A DNA stretch of 51,427 bases from CADCTB01 sp964479465 (GTDB lineage: Bacteria > Actinomycetota > Acidimicrobiia > Acidimicrobiales > AC-14). Every line of letters starts with the position of its first letter. Positions within the stretch are counted from its first letter, which is position 1. The notes under the pieces were generated by a model. That model worked only from the letters and a program-made list of their open reading frames with translations, made no database searches and was not told the DNA's origin. Below, piece by piece: positions 17,021-24,954 of the stretch. Position numbers and translations under genes: made by a program. The stretch covers positions 1-51,427 of the forward strand of contig CAYZMG010000026.1 in assembly GCA_964479465.1 (NCBI GenBank), in the 5' to 3' direction.

Positions 17021-18552
17021 CCGGGCAGCTGGCGCCCAGCCTGCACGCCGCCTGCCGGCGCTGGCCGGATCGGCCGGCCGTCACCTCAGCAGGCACGACG
17101 CTGACCTACGCCGAGCTCGGGCAGAAGGTCGCCCGGCTGGCCGCGGCCTACCGCCGCCTCGGCATCGGCCCGGGCGACCGTGTTCTGTGCCAGCTGCCGA
17201 ACTCCCCTGCGCACCTGATCGCCATCAACGCGGCGTGGGCGGTCGGGGCCATCCACGTGGGGACCGACAACGACCTCACGGGGCGGGAGCTCGCATGGCT
17301 GGCCCAGCGCACAGAAGCCGCTGCGCTTCTGTTCAGGCCGTATCCCGACGCCGGGGATCCCGAGGCGCCGATCCGGGCCGTGGAGGCGGCCCATCCGGGC
17401 ACCCGGGTGTTCGTCGATATGACCGAACTGCTCGCCGGCCCCGAGGAGCTCGAGGACTGGTCACCGCCGCACGGCGCCGGCGACACCTCCCACCTGCTGC
17501 TGACCTCGGGGACGACCGGCAACCCCAAGGGGGTCATGGAGACGCTGCCGGCCTGCTGGGCCAAGATGCAGTTCTTCGCCGACGCCTTCCGTCCAGGGAC
17601 CGACGATGTCCACCTGCTCTACCTGCCCATGGCCCACGTCTTCGGCCTGCGCCTGGCGCTGCTGGCCCTGCTGAGCGGGGGGCGCCTCGTCGTCGCCGAA
17701 CGGTTCTCCCCACGGGGCGCGCTCGACCTGATCACCGACGAGGAGGTCACCGTGCTCCCCGGCATGCCCGCGCACTTCACCCTGCTCCTCGACGCGCGGG
17801 ACCCGCAGCGCCACCGCGTCGAGAGCCTCCGCTGGGCGATCTCGGCCGCGTCGAGCCTCCCCCGCGGCCTGGTCGACGGGATCTACCGCGAGCTCGGCGT
17901 CGACCTCCTTTACGTGTACGGGTGCAGCGAGAACTTCACCGTCCTCACCACCGACCCGAACGAGATCCGGCGAGGCTCGGTGGGCCGGATCGTTTTCAAA
18001 GGCCCGGAGGGTACGCCGCCCGACGGCAGGATCGCCGTCCTCGAGCCCGGCGGATCGACGCCGCTGCCGCCCGGCGAGGTGGGCGAGCTGGCCTATGGCG
18101 CCGCCCGCCCGGTGCGCTACTGGAAGGACGCTGACGCCGCCGTCGACGGGTGGTACCGGACGGGCGACCTCGGGCGCATCGACCCCGACGGCACCGTCTA
18201 CGTGCTGGGCCGGCTGAAGGAGCTGGTGAACCGGGGCGGCCTGCATGTGTCTCCGACCGAGATCGAGACCGCGGCCCGGCTGCACCCCGGCGTGACCGAC
18301 TGCGCGGTGGTGGGAACGCCCGACGAGGTCCTGGGCGAGGCGGTCTGCGCCTGCGTGGTGCCCTCGGACATCGGGCCGCCGGACCTGGCCGAGCTGCGCA
18401 CGTTCCTGGGCGACGTCCTGGCCCGCCACAAGCTACCCGACGAGCTGGCCGTGGTCGACGCCATCCCCCGGACAAAGATCGGCAAGGTCGACCGGCCGGC
18501 CCTGCGCTCGGCGGTCACCGACAAGCCCCGCCAGCGGTGGCGGACGCGGTGA
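17017..18552 (+). CDS. AMP-dependent acyl-CoA synthetase/ligase
   Basis: ANL-superfamily enzyme forming acyl-adenylates and then acyl-CoA (or acyl-carrier) thioesters. The 511-residue protein has the P-loop LLLTSGTTGNPKGVMET, LPMAHVFGLRLALLAL, YVYGCSENFT, GWYRTGDLGRIDPDGTVYVLGR, the hinge RLKELVNRGGLHVSPTEIE, and the C-terminal catalytic lysine in PRTKIGKVDRPAL. I place the start at GTG 17017, which overlaps the preceding stop (GTGA). No carrier domain is fused. The chemistry is clear, but the acid is not identifiable. It is coupled to the CoA-transferase before it and the hydrolase after it. Confidence 0.9.
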   Translation: MTGQLAPSLHAACRRWPDRPAVTSAGTTLTYAELGQKVARLAAAYRRLGIGPGDRVLCQLPNSPAHLIAINAAWAVGAIHVGTDNDLTGRELAWLAQRTEAAALLFRPYPDAGDPEAPIRAVEAAHPGTRVFVDMTELLAGPEELEDWSPPHGAGDTSHLLLTSGTTGNPKGVMETLPACWAKMQFFADAFRPGTDDVHLLYLPMAHVFGLRLALLALLSGGRLVVAERFSPRGALDLITDEEVTVLPGMPAHFTLLLDARDPQRHRVESLRWAISAASSLPRGLVDGIYRELGVDLLYVYGCSENFTVLTTDPNEIRRGSVGRIVFKGPEGTPPDGRIAVLEPGGSTPLPPGEVGELAYGAARPVRYWKDADAAVDGWYRTGDLGRIDPDGTVYVLGRLKELVNRGGLHVSPTEIETAARLHPGVTDCAVVGTPDEVLGEAVCACVVPSDIGPPDLAELRTFLGDVLARHKLPDELAVVDAIPRTKIGKVDRPALRSAVTDKPRQRWRTR

Positions 18553-19328
18553 CCGCGGTCCACGACTTCGGCGGGACCGGCCCGACCCTCGTCATGGCTC
18601 ACGCCGCCGGCCTGCACGGCCTGGTCCTGGCCCCGCTCGCCCGGGAGCTGGCGGGCCGCCTCCACTGCGTGTCCTTCGACCACCGCGGCCACGGGGATAC
18701 TCCCCTGCCGCCCGGGGAGGCGCTCGACTGGTACGGGCTGGCGGCCGACGTCCTGGCCGTGGTGGACCGGCTGGGGCTCGAGCGCCCGTACGGGTTCGGC
18801 CACTCCAGCGGTGGCACGGCCGTGCTCATGGCCGAGCAGGCCCGCCCTGGCACCTTCGCCGCCCTCTACTGCTACGAGCCGGTGCTGGTCGCCGCCGACC
18901 CGCCCCTCGGGCCCGATCGCGGCAGCTGGCTAGCCGAGCAGGCCCGGCTCCGCCGCGCCACGTTCCCGTCCCGAGAGGAGGCCCTGCGCCACTTCTCGGC
19001 CAGGCCCCCCTTCCACGCCCTCGACCCTCAGGTTCTCCGGGCGTACGTCGACCACGGCGTCGGGGACGACGGCCGGCTCAAGTGCCGGCCGGAGGACGAG
19101 GCCGCGGTCTATGAGACGGCCACCGCCCACGACGCCTACCTCCGGCTGCCCGACGTCGCCTGCCCCGTCATCGTGGCTTGCGGCTCGGCCACCGAGGCCC
19201 GCCCGCCGGCGGACGTGGCGGCGCGGCTGCGCGAGGGTCGTTTCGAGATCCTCGACGGCCTCGGGCACCTCGGGCCGCTCGAGCTTCCGGCCCGGGTGGC
19301 CTCCTCGATCCTGTGCTCACTCCCATGA
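18549..19328 (+). CDS. Alpha/beta hydrolase
   Basis: A 259-residue alpha/beta-hydrolase fold protein. The start VTAVHDFGGTGPTLVMAHAAG places the oxyanion region early; the nucleophile elbow is FGHSSGGTA (serine), and the catalytic histidine is in DGLGHLGPLE. The lid region (PFHALDPQVLRAYVDHG) is typical of small esterase or dehalogenase-like members. The GTG start at 18549 overlaps the ligase stop by 4 bp, and its own stop overlaps the sulfotransferase ATG. In such an operon it could act as an editing or releasing thioesterase-like enzyme, but this is inference. Confidence 0.88.
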   Translation: MTAVHDFGGTGPTLVMAHAAGLHGLVLAPLARELAGRLHCVSFDHRGHGDTPLPPGEALDWYGLAADVLAVVDRLGLERPYGFGHSSGGTAVLMAEQARPGTFAALYCYEPVLVAADPPLGPDRGSWLAEQARLRRATFPSREEALRHFSARPPFHALDPQVLRAYVDHGVGDDGRLKCRPEDEAAVYETATAHDAYLRLPDVACPVIVACGSATEARPPADVAARLREGRFEILDGLGHLGPLELPARVASSILCSLP

Positions 19329-20527
19329 CGTCCGTCACCGAGCTCATCGACGAGGCCGCAGCCCGGGCCGGGCCATGGCCGGGCGAGGTGCCGTTCGTTC
19401 GTACGCTCGAGCTGCTGGTCGACTCATGCCAGCGCACGGCGACGCTCAACGCCACCGGCCGGGAGGTCCTCCACAAGGCCGCCGTCCGGCACCTGCGGAA
19501 CCTGCGCTACGTGCAGGACCACGTCGCGTCCCACCCCGACGTGGCCCACCGACCCCTCGACCGGCCGCTGGTCGTCACCGGCCTGCCGAGGACCGGCACC
19601 ACGCTCCTCCACAACCTCCTGGCCTGCGACCCCGCCCACCGGGTCCTGCGCTTCTGGGAGGCGCTGCACCCCGTCCCCCCGGCCGCCGGTGGCCCGCCGG
19701 CCGAGGCCCTCCAGGCCCAGGCCGGACGCTGGCTGGAGGGCTTCTACCGCCTGGTCCCCGGGTTCCGCGCCATCCACGGCGCCACACCGACCGGCCCCGA
19801 GGAGTGCGACGCCCTTCTCCAGAACACCTTCGCCAGCCAGCACTTCGACGACATGTTCGACGCCCCGGACTACTCGGCGTGGCTGGCCCGGGCCCCGCTG
19901 GCCGAGGAGTACCTCCATTACGCGCTCCAGCTCCGGGTGCTGTCGGGCGAGGAGCGCGCGCCGGCGTGGGCTCTCAAGTCGCCCAGCCACCTCGGCCACC
20001 TCGACGCCCTCCTCGCCGCCTTACCCGGGTGCACGGTGGTCGTCTGCCATCGGGACCCGCACCAGGCGGTGGCGTCCTACGCCAGCCTCGTGCACACGTT
20101 GCGCCGGGCGTACAGCGACGAGGTCTCGCCCGCGATGGTCGGCCGCCAGGCCCTGGACCGTGCTGCCGGGGCGGTCGACCGGGCCCTCGACGTGCGCGCC
20201 GCGGAACCCGGGGACGCATTCGTCGACGTCGCCTACCGGCAGCTGGTCGTCGACCCGATCGCGGCGGTGCGACCGATCTACGAGCAGCGGGGCCAGCCGC
20301 TCTCCGCCCGGGCGGAAGCCGCCATGCGCCGCTGGATCGCCGGCAACCCGCAGCACCGTCACGGCGCCCACCGCTACGACCTGGCCGGCTTCGGGCTCAC
20401 CGGCGACGAGGTCGACGTGGCCTTCGCTCGCTACACGGCGCGGTTCGGCGCGCTGGGGGGTTCCCACGAGATGGCTACCGACGATGTAGGGCCCATGACC
20501 AGCCCTAACGCAGCCCGTAAAGGTGAC
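19325..20527 (+). CDS. Sulfotransferase (3' end at an assembly gap)
   Basis: PAPS-dependent sulfotransferase fold. The 5'-phosphosulfate loop is VVTGLPRTGTTLLHNLLA (about residue 80); the 3'-phosphate motif is VVVCHRDPHQAVASYASLV. The recognisable domain ends near FARYTARFGAL (about 380), the usual length, after which about 20 low-similarity residues run into ten Ns at 20528, so the true stop is not seen. ATG 19325 overlaps the hydrolase stop (ATGA). Sulfotransferases in biosynthetic loci often decorate hydroxyls of lipids, sugars or peptides; the acceptor here is unknown. Reading across the gap is unsafe because its length is arbitrary. Confidence 0.85.
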
Positions 20528-20537
20528 NNNNNNNNNN
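20528..20537. other. Assembly gap (10 N) between contig ends
   Basis: Ten Ns. The left side is the extension of the sulfotransferase frame; the right side (20538-20712) has no recognisable gene. Unlike the gap at 31973, the two flanks cannot be joined into one protein, so real sequence of unknown length may be missing. Confidence 0.95.
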
Positions 20538-20700
20538 CCTGGGCGGAACGAGCGCCATCTCGTAACCGCGCCTACGCCCTGAACGGCACTGGTGGGCTAC
20601 CCGGATCCAAGGAAGCTAGACGGTTTAGGGATAGCCGTTAGGGGGCGGTCCCGGAGGGCCTTCCCAGACGTGGATACTCCCCGTCCAGGTCCTTCGCCGG

Positions 20701-20706
20701 TACCCT
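20701..20706 (+). promoter_or_regulatory. -10 box (TACCCT) for the leaderless small antitoxin-like gene
   Basis: TACCCT is followed by 6 nt and then the GTG at 20713, the spacing expected for leaderless transcription in actinobacteria. It fits the GTG start. Confidence 0.5.
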
Positions 20707-20712
20707 GGTGAT

Positions 20713-20895
20713 GTGGCCGACGCACCGAGGATGATCACCGCCGAGGAACTCGATGCGATGTCGCCGGACCAGCGCGCCCAGGTGGTGCGTGAGCACATCG
20801 TGACCGACCTCGACCACCTCCCGGCGGCCTTCCGCGAGCGAGTGGAGACGACGGCGGCCCGGTTGGCTGAGCAGTTCCGTCCCGTCACCGAGTGA
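20713..20895 (+). CDS. Small protein, putative antitoxin of a ParE/RelE-like pair
   Basis: A 60-residue protein, largely helical and charged: VADAPRMITAEELDAMSPDQ, then a region with RAQVVREHIVTDL and TAARLAEQFRPV. I do not recognise a DNA-binding fold with certainty. Evidence for an antitoxin role is contextual: its stop overlaps the next gene's GTG by 4 bp, the downstream product has toxin-like features, and the gene is short. A leaderless -10 box (TACCCT) precedes the GTG. An alternative is a short excisionase-like or regulatory protein. Confidence 0.55.
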   Translation: MADAPRMITAEELDAMSPDQRAQVVREHIVTDLDHLPAAFRERVETTAARLAEQFRPVTE

Positions 20896-21197
20896 GCGCC
20901 CGGCGACAGGTCCGCGTCGCCCCCTCGTTCTTCGATCGGCTCGATGAACTGCTCCCTGCGGAGCGCAGCCCAACCGGAGTCCCGTCGACAGCCGACTTTC
21001 TGCTCCACGAGATACCGCCGCTCATCGACCTGCTCGCACTCGACTACGAGGCGGTCACCCTGGCGGTCAAGGACGTGCCGGAGGTTCGGGTCCTGATTGC
21101 CGCCGGAGTGCTCGTCGCTCGGCTCGCGCTCTACGTCGTGCTCGCCGGCGACAATGCGGTCGAGATCATCTACCTCGAGATCGATCACGAGCGGTAG
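20892..21197 (+). CDS. Putative ParE/RelE-like toxin
   Basis: A 101-residue protein with a pattern like the RelE/ParE toxin fold: VRVAPSFFDRLDELLP at the start (helix), two hydrophobic helices, then a terminal beta sheet: PEVRVLIAAGVLVARLALYV, VLAGDNAVEIIYLEIDHE. It is coupled by a GTGA overlap to the preceding small gene, the standard antitoxin-toxin order. Toxin activity is inferred from shape and context; no catalytic residues are clear. It lies beside a second TA pair (21341-21990). Confidence 0.55.
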   Translation: MSARRQVRVAPSFFDRLDELLPAERSPTGVPSTADFLLHEIPPLIDLLALDYEAVTLAVKDVPEVRVLIAAGVLVARLALYVVLAGDNAVEIIYLEIDHER

Positions 21198-21319
21198 AGC
21201 CGATCCTCACGATCTGGCCTTGCCGCCCCAGAATCACCGAACGACTTGGGCCGAGCGGTCATCCCCGAACGCCGGCCGGTGGACACCCGGCTCACTCGCC
21301 TGAAGGGCCTCGCCAAACA

Positions 21320-21340
21320 CTACTACGGCAGTAGTAGAGT
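21320..21340 (+). promoter_or_regulatory. VapBC promoter with palindromic operator
   Basis: CTACTAC (21320-21326), spacer GGCA, then GTAGTAG (21331-21337) forms a perfect 7-bp inverted repeat. The right arm overlaps a TAGAGT -10 box (21335-21340). That box lies 6 nt upstream of an ATG at 21347, so transcription may be leaderless. Autorepression by VapB, alone or with VapC, through such repeats is known for the family; here it is inferred. Confidence 0.6.
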
Positions 21341-21616
21341 ATGAACATGCCACGTGGGAGACCCTCGCCGAAGCTGGCGATCACCGTTGACGCCGGTGTG
21401 CACGAGCAGGTCCTCGCCGCCGCCAGCGAGGAGGGCGTCAGCGTCTCGGCGTGGATGACCGAGGCGGCCCGCGGGGCGCTGCTCCTGCGAGACGGCCTGC
21501 GGGCGGTCTCGGAGTGGGAGCAGGAACATGGCCCCCTCACCGCAGATGAGCTGGATGCTGCTCGCCGGCGTGTTGCCAGTGATGTCGCCGCCGCTGCCCA
21601 GGCGCGACCGGCGTGA
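21341..21616 (+). CDS. VapB-like ribbon-helix-helix antitoxin
   Basis: A 91-residue protein with an RHH/CopG-like start: MPRGRPSPKLAITVDAGVHE, then a helix EQVLAAASEEGVSVSAWMTE, followed by a charged helical tail (LTADELDAARRRVASDV) that would bind the toxin. The longest frame begins at ATG 21341; ATG 21347 is equally likely because a TAGAGT -10 box lies 6 nt upstream of it. The stop (21614-21616) overlaps the toxin start at 21613. The inverted repeat 21320-21337 is a candidate self-operator. Confidence 0.78.
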   Translation: MNMPRGRPSPKLAITVDAGVHEQVLAAASEEGVSVSAWMTEAARGALLLRDGLRAVSEWEQEHGPLTADELDAARRRVASDVAAAAQARPA

Positions 21617-21990
21617 GCTTCGTCTACGACGCCGGCGTGTTCGTGGCCGCCGAGCGCAACGACCGTGACGTCTGGGCCGATCATCGGGCTCGTTTGGAGC
21701 TTGGGCTCATCCCGCGGACGACCGCACCTGTCGTCGCCCAGGTCAGCCGCTCTCCGCGGCAGGTACAGCTGCGGCGCATGCTGCGGGGCTGCGACATCGT
21801 CGGTTTCGCCCCGGATGACTCCCATGAAGTCGGCGCTCTCGTGGGCAAGGCCTCGACTCCCGATGTCATCGACGCCCATCTCGCTATCGTCGCCTCCAGG
21901 CGTCACGCCACGGTCCTCACTTCCGACATCGAGGATCTGCGACATCTCTCCGACCAGTTGCCGACACCCGTCCGGATCCAACGGATCTGA
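21613..21990 (+). CDS. VapC-like PIN-domain toxin
   Basis: PIN-domain ribonuclease-like protein of 125 residues. The first acidic residue is in VYDAGVFVAAERND (D6), the central ones in TPDVIDAHLAIVA, and the last in VLTSDIEDLRHLS, matching the acidic set that binds Mg2+ in VapC RNases. It is translated from a GTG overlapping the antitoxin stop. The partner at 21341 completes a VapBC-type module. The target RNA is unknown. Similar modules are common in soil actinobacteria and may stabilise this stretch. Confidence 0.8.
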   Translation: MSFVYDAGVFVAAERNDRDVWADHRARLELGLIPRTTAPVVAQVSRSPRQVQLRRMLRGCDIVGFAPDDSHEVGALVGKASTPDVIDAHLAIVASRRHATVLTSDIEDLRHLSDQLPTPVRIQRI

Positions 21991-22133
21991 TCTCGGAGAA
22001 GGCGACGCACCTCCGAGGCGGTGTCTCATGTGGACAGCCATCGATGGTGATGCCGGGTCGCCCTGAACAGCGGGACCGGGGGATGCCCCCGAGCCGATCG
22101 CGACCGAGGGTAGGTAGGGGCGGAAACGACGCA

Positions 22134-23606
22134 CTAACCCTCCCACGCACCGGATCGAAGGACGAACCGGCGCAGCTTCCCGGTCGGCGTCCGGGGCAGC
22201 GCCGAGACGAGGACGACCGAGCGGGGCACCTTGAACGGTGCCAGCTCCTCCCGGGCCATCCCCAGCAGCTCGGCCTCGAGCCCGGGCCTCGCCCCGGGTG
22301 CGGGCACGACGAACGCCAGCAGGCGGGATGCACCCTCGGCATCGACGACCGCCGCCACCGCCGCCTCGGTCACCGCCGGGTGGCGGGCGAGCACCGCCTC
22401 GACCTCCAGGGGCGACACCGAGATGCCGCCCACCTGCTCGATGTCGTCGGACCGCCCTCGCAGATGCAGGAAGCCGTCCCCGTCGAGAAGGGCCCGGTCG
22501 CCGGTGCGGAGCCATTCGCCCCGCCGGCTGTCCGGCGGCGCCGGCCCGTCGCCCAGGTAGCCGAGCAGCAGCGTCGGCCCGGCGACCCACAGCGCCCCGA
22601 CCTGCCCAGGCGCCAGGTCCTCTCCCCCGTCGTCGCAGACCCGCACCCGATAGGGCGGGAGGGCCCGGCCCACCGTGCCGTCCCGCCAGCAGGCAAGGGT
22701 ATTGCTGGCGAACGTCTGCCCCACCTCGGTGGAGCCGAGCCCGTCGAGGATCGGGCAGCCCAGCAGGGCCCGCGACCGCTCGGCCAGGGCCACGCCGAGG
22801 GCCTCGCCGGCGGAGACCGCCACCCGCACCGTGGCGAACGCCTCCGGCCGCCCGCCGGCCACCAGATGGGCGTAGAAGGTGGGGACGGCGAAAAGCACGG
22901 TTACCCCGTGGCGCCGGACCACGCCGGCGATGTCGTCGGGGCGGGGGTGGGCGGCGTGCAGGACGGCCCGGCACCCGGCCATGAGGGGGAAGAACAGGGA
23001 GTTGCCCAGGCCGTAGGCGAAGTAGAGCTTGGAGACCGAGAGGAGCACGTCGGCCCGCCGCATCAGGATCGCCTGGCGGGCGAAGGCATCGAAGTAGACG
23101 GCTGGGTCGTGGTGGGCGTGCACGGCCGCCTTGGGGAGTCCCGTCGTGCCCGAGGTGTACTGGGCGTAGGCCGGGTCGCCGGGGCCGACGTCGGCCGGCG
23201 CCAGGGGCGGGCGGCCGCCGAGTGCCGCCTCCAGGTCGTCGCCCGTCACCACCGGCCGCCCGGCGAACCGCCCGGCCAGGTCCGCCGAGCCCACGACCAG
23301 CCGGGCGCCGGCGCCGGCGGCGGCCGCCTCGTGGTCGGCAGGGGTCAGTCGCGGGTTCACCGCCACGGCGACGGCCCCCAGCCGCAGCGCGGCCAGGAAC
23401 GCCCAGACGAACTGGACGCCGTCGGGCAGAGCGAGCAGCACCCGGTCACCCCGTCCGATCCCCATGCCGTCGAGCACGGCCGCGGCCCGGGCCGCCCCGT
23501 CGTGGACATCGGCGTGGGTGAACACCCGCCCGTCGGCGAGGAACGCCGGGTCGCCGCCCCAGCCGCCCGCCGCGGCCCGAGCCTCGAGAGTGGCGGCCAG
23601 GTTCAT
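22134..23606 (-). CDS. Benzoate-CoA-ligase-like adenylate-forming enzyme
   Basis: ANL enzyme, closest in pattern to benzoate/4-hydroxybenzoate-CoA ligases: LSVSKLYFAYGLGNSLFFPL is typical of that group. The 490-residue protein also has AYAQYTSGTTGLPKAAVHAH (P-loop), GLGSTEVGQTF, WLRTGDRALLDGDGFLHLRG, and the C-terminal lysine in PRTPTGKLRRFVL. It would activate an aryl acid to its CoA or carrier thioester; the exact acid is not determined. ATG 23606 overlaps the preceding stop (ATGA), so the start is fixed by context; a longer frame upstream exists. It is last in a four-gene coupled operon and lies 144 bp from the vapC stop, convergent with it. Confidence 0.87.
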   Translation of the reverse strand: MNLAATLEARAAAGGWGGDPAFLADGRVFTHADVHDGAARAAAVLDGMGIGRGDRVLLALPDGVQFVWAFLAALRLGAVAVAVNPRLTPADHEAAAAGAGARLVVGSADLAGRFAGRPVVTGDDLEAALGGRPPLAPADVGPGDPAYAQYTSGTTGLPKAAVHAHHDPAVYFDAFARQAILMRRADVLLSVSKLYFAYGLGNSLFFPLMAGCRAVLHAAHPRPDDIAGVVRRHGVTVLFAVPTFYAHLVAGGRPEAFATVRVAVSAGEALGVALAERSRALLGCPILDGLGSTEVGQTFASNTLACWRDGTVGRALPPYRVRVCDDGGEDLAPGQVGALWVAGPTLLLGYLGDGPAPPDSRRGEWLRTGDRALLDGDGFLHLRGRSDDIEQVGGISVSPLEVEAVLARHPAVTEAAVAAVVDAEGASRLLAFVVPAPGARPGLEAELLGMAREELAPFKVPRSVVLVSALPRTPTGKLRRFVLRSGAWEG

Positions 23607-24265
23607 CGGTCGGCGCGGCTGATGACCAGGCGGCCCCCGCACGGGCCCACCGGCCACCAGCCGCCGACGACCAGGCGGGCCCAGGCGTGGAACGGATCCG
23701 GCTCCGCCCCGGACAGCGCCGAGGCCACCGCACCGGTCAGCAGCCAGAGCCGGGCACCGGAGGCGACGTGGGCGTCGACGTCGGTGTCGTCGGCGGGGTC
23801 GAAGCGCGCGGTGGCCAGCAGGATGGCGACGTTAAGGGCAGCCTCCAGTTCGTCGCTCCGGCCTGCGGCGACGAGGGCGGTCCGGGCCGAATCCCGCCGG
23901 CGTTCGACCTCGGCCAGCCAGACCGGGTCGAGGTCGCGCCCGGCCTCCACCCCCGCCCGGAGCTCAACCACGTCGATCGGGAGCGCAACCGTCCCGACGG
24001 GCGTGGCCGGGGCCAAACTCTCCACGTCCACCGCTTCCGGCTCGGCCAGCCGGGCGAGAAGGCGCTCCACCCGGTCGCCGGCCGGCCCGAGGGCTTCGGC
24101 CAGGCCGGCGCGGCCGCCCGTGCCGTCGACAACGCCCAGCGGCCAGGTGGCGACCGGCGCCGCGGCCAGGGCGAGGGCGGGTGAGCCCCGGCCGGGCGAC
24201 CGAGGGGCCCGGCCGGTGGCCACGTCGCGGCCCTCGCCGTCGACCGCGTGCCAGGGGCCGCTCAG
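23603..24265 (-). CDS. Unrecognised protein of the aromatic-acid operon
   Basis: I do not recognise a family. With a CTG start at 24265 the protein has 220 residues beginning (M)SGPWHAVDGEGRDVATGRAP; with the GTG at 24223 it has 206. The CTG is preferred because it gives a CTGA overlap with the previous stop, as every junction in this operon is a 4-bp overlap. Visible features: SPALALAAAP near the N terminus, helical Leu/Ala/Glu-rich middle, AALNVAILLATARFDPADDT, and a Trp-rich end FHAWARLVVGGWWPVGPCGG. No signal peptide or membrane segment is clear. It may be an auxiliary subunit of the neighbouring diiron protein; this is only context. Confidence 0.65.
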   Translation of the reverse strand: MSGPWHAVDGEGRDVATGRAPRSPGRGSPALALAAAPVATWPLGVVDGTGGRAGLAEALGPAGDRVERLLARLAEPEAVDVESLAPATPVGTVALPIDVVELRAGVEAGRDLDPVWLAEVERRRDSARTALVAAGRSDELEAALNVAILLATARFDPADDTDVDAHVASGARLWLLTGAVASALSGAEPDPFHAWARLVVGGWWPVGPCGGRLVISRADR

Positions 24266-24954
24266 CCGTTCCAGAGGGGATCCACCTCGGGGAACCGCAG
24301 GCCAAGCTCGCCCTCGACGAACTGCCGGGACCGGGCGGCCCAGTCGGCACGAGCCTCGTCGTTCGTGCGCTGCTTCACGCCCCAGAGCCGGAACGCCTCG
24401 TTGTTGGATGACACGCTCCGGCCGAAGAACGGCACCGTGAACCGGACCAGATCGTCGACCGCCCGCTGCACGGCCGGGTCACCGGCCCGCTCGCGAGTGT
24501 GGGCCTTGCCGAAGGCCACGTGGAAGTGCTCCTCGGGGAGCAGCTGGACGACCACGCCCCGCAGCGGCAGGTAGGACGTGGCCAGCAGCTCTTCCATGAG
24601 CACCACCTCGGCCAGGTCGACCAGGGCCTTCAGGACCACGAACTCCGTCCAGGAGGTGAGTTCGTAGTCGAAGACTGAGAGCGCCCGACCGGTCGACGCG
24701 TCCTCCAGCCCGAGCTCGGACGCCAGCCGCTGGAACTTCAGGTGGTGGCCGTACTCCTCCATGGCGATCCGGCAGGCCAGCCACTTCTCCTTGGGGCTTG
24801 GAGCGAGGGCGATGGCCGGCTCGTCGAAGGCGGTGGCCCCCGCCAGCTCGTTGCGGACGTGGCTGCTGATCACCTTGCCGACCGCGGTCACATACTCCGG
24901 CGCCAGGGCGTGGGCCGCGGCCGCGTCGGCCACCTCGCCGGTGAACGGGGTCAC
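24262..24954 (-). CDS. PaaA/PaaC-like ferritin-type diiron protein
   Basis: A 230-residue ferritin-fold protein resembling the phenylacetyl-CoA epoxidase subunits PaaA/PaaC and related benzoyl-CoA epoxidases. Diiron ligand motifs are visible: CRIAMEEYGHHLKFQRL and LLPEEHFHVAFGKAHT, plus an acidic helix LVDLAEVVLMEELLATSYLP. Known relatives oxygenate CoA-bound aromatic acids, using a reductase not seen here. It is coupled to an aryl-CoA-ligase-like gene, so an aromatic or aryl-CoA substrate fits. The start GTG 24954 overlaps the SDR stop (GTGA). It is shorter than PaaA (about 310) and near PaaC (about 250). Confidence 0.8.
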   Translation of the reverse strand: MTPFTGEVADAAAAHALAPEYVTAVGKVISSHVRNELAGATAFDEPAIALAPSPKEKWLACRIAMEEYGHHLKFQRLASELGLEDASTGRALSVFDYELTSWTEFVVLKALVDLAEVVLMEELLATSYLPLRGVVVQLLPEEHFHVAFGKAHTRERAGDPAVQRAVDDLVRFTVPFFGRSVSSNNEAFRLWGVKQRTNDEARADWAARSRQFVEGELGLRFPEVDPLWNG

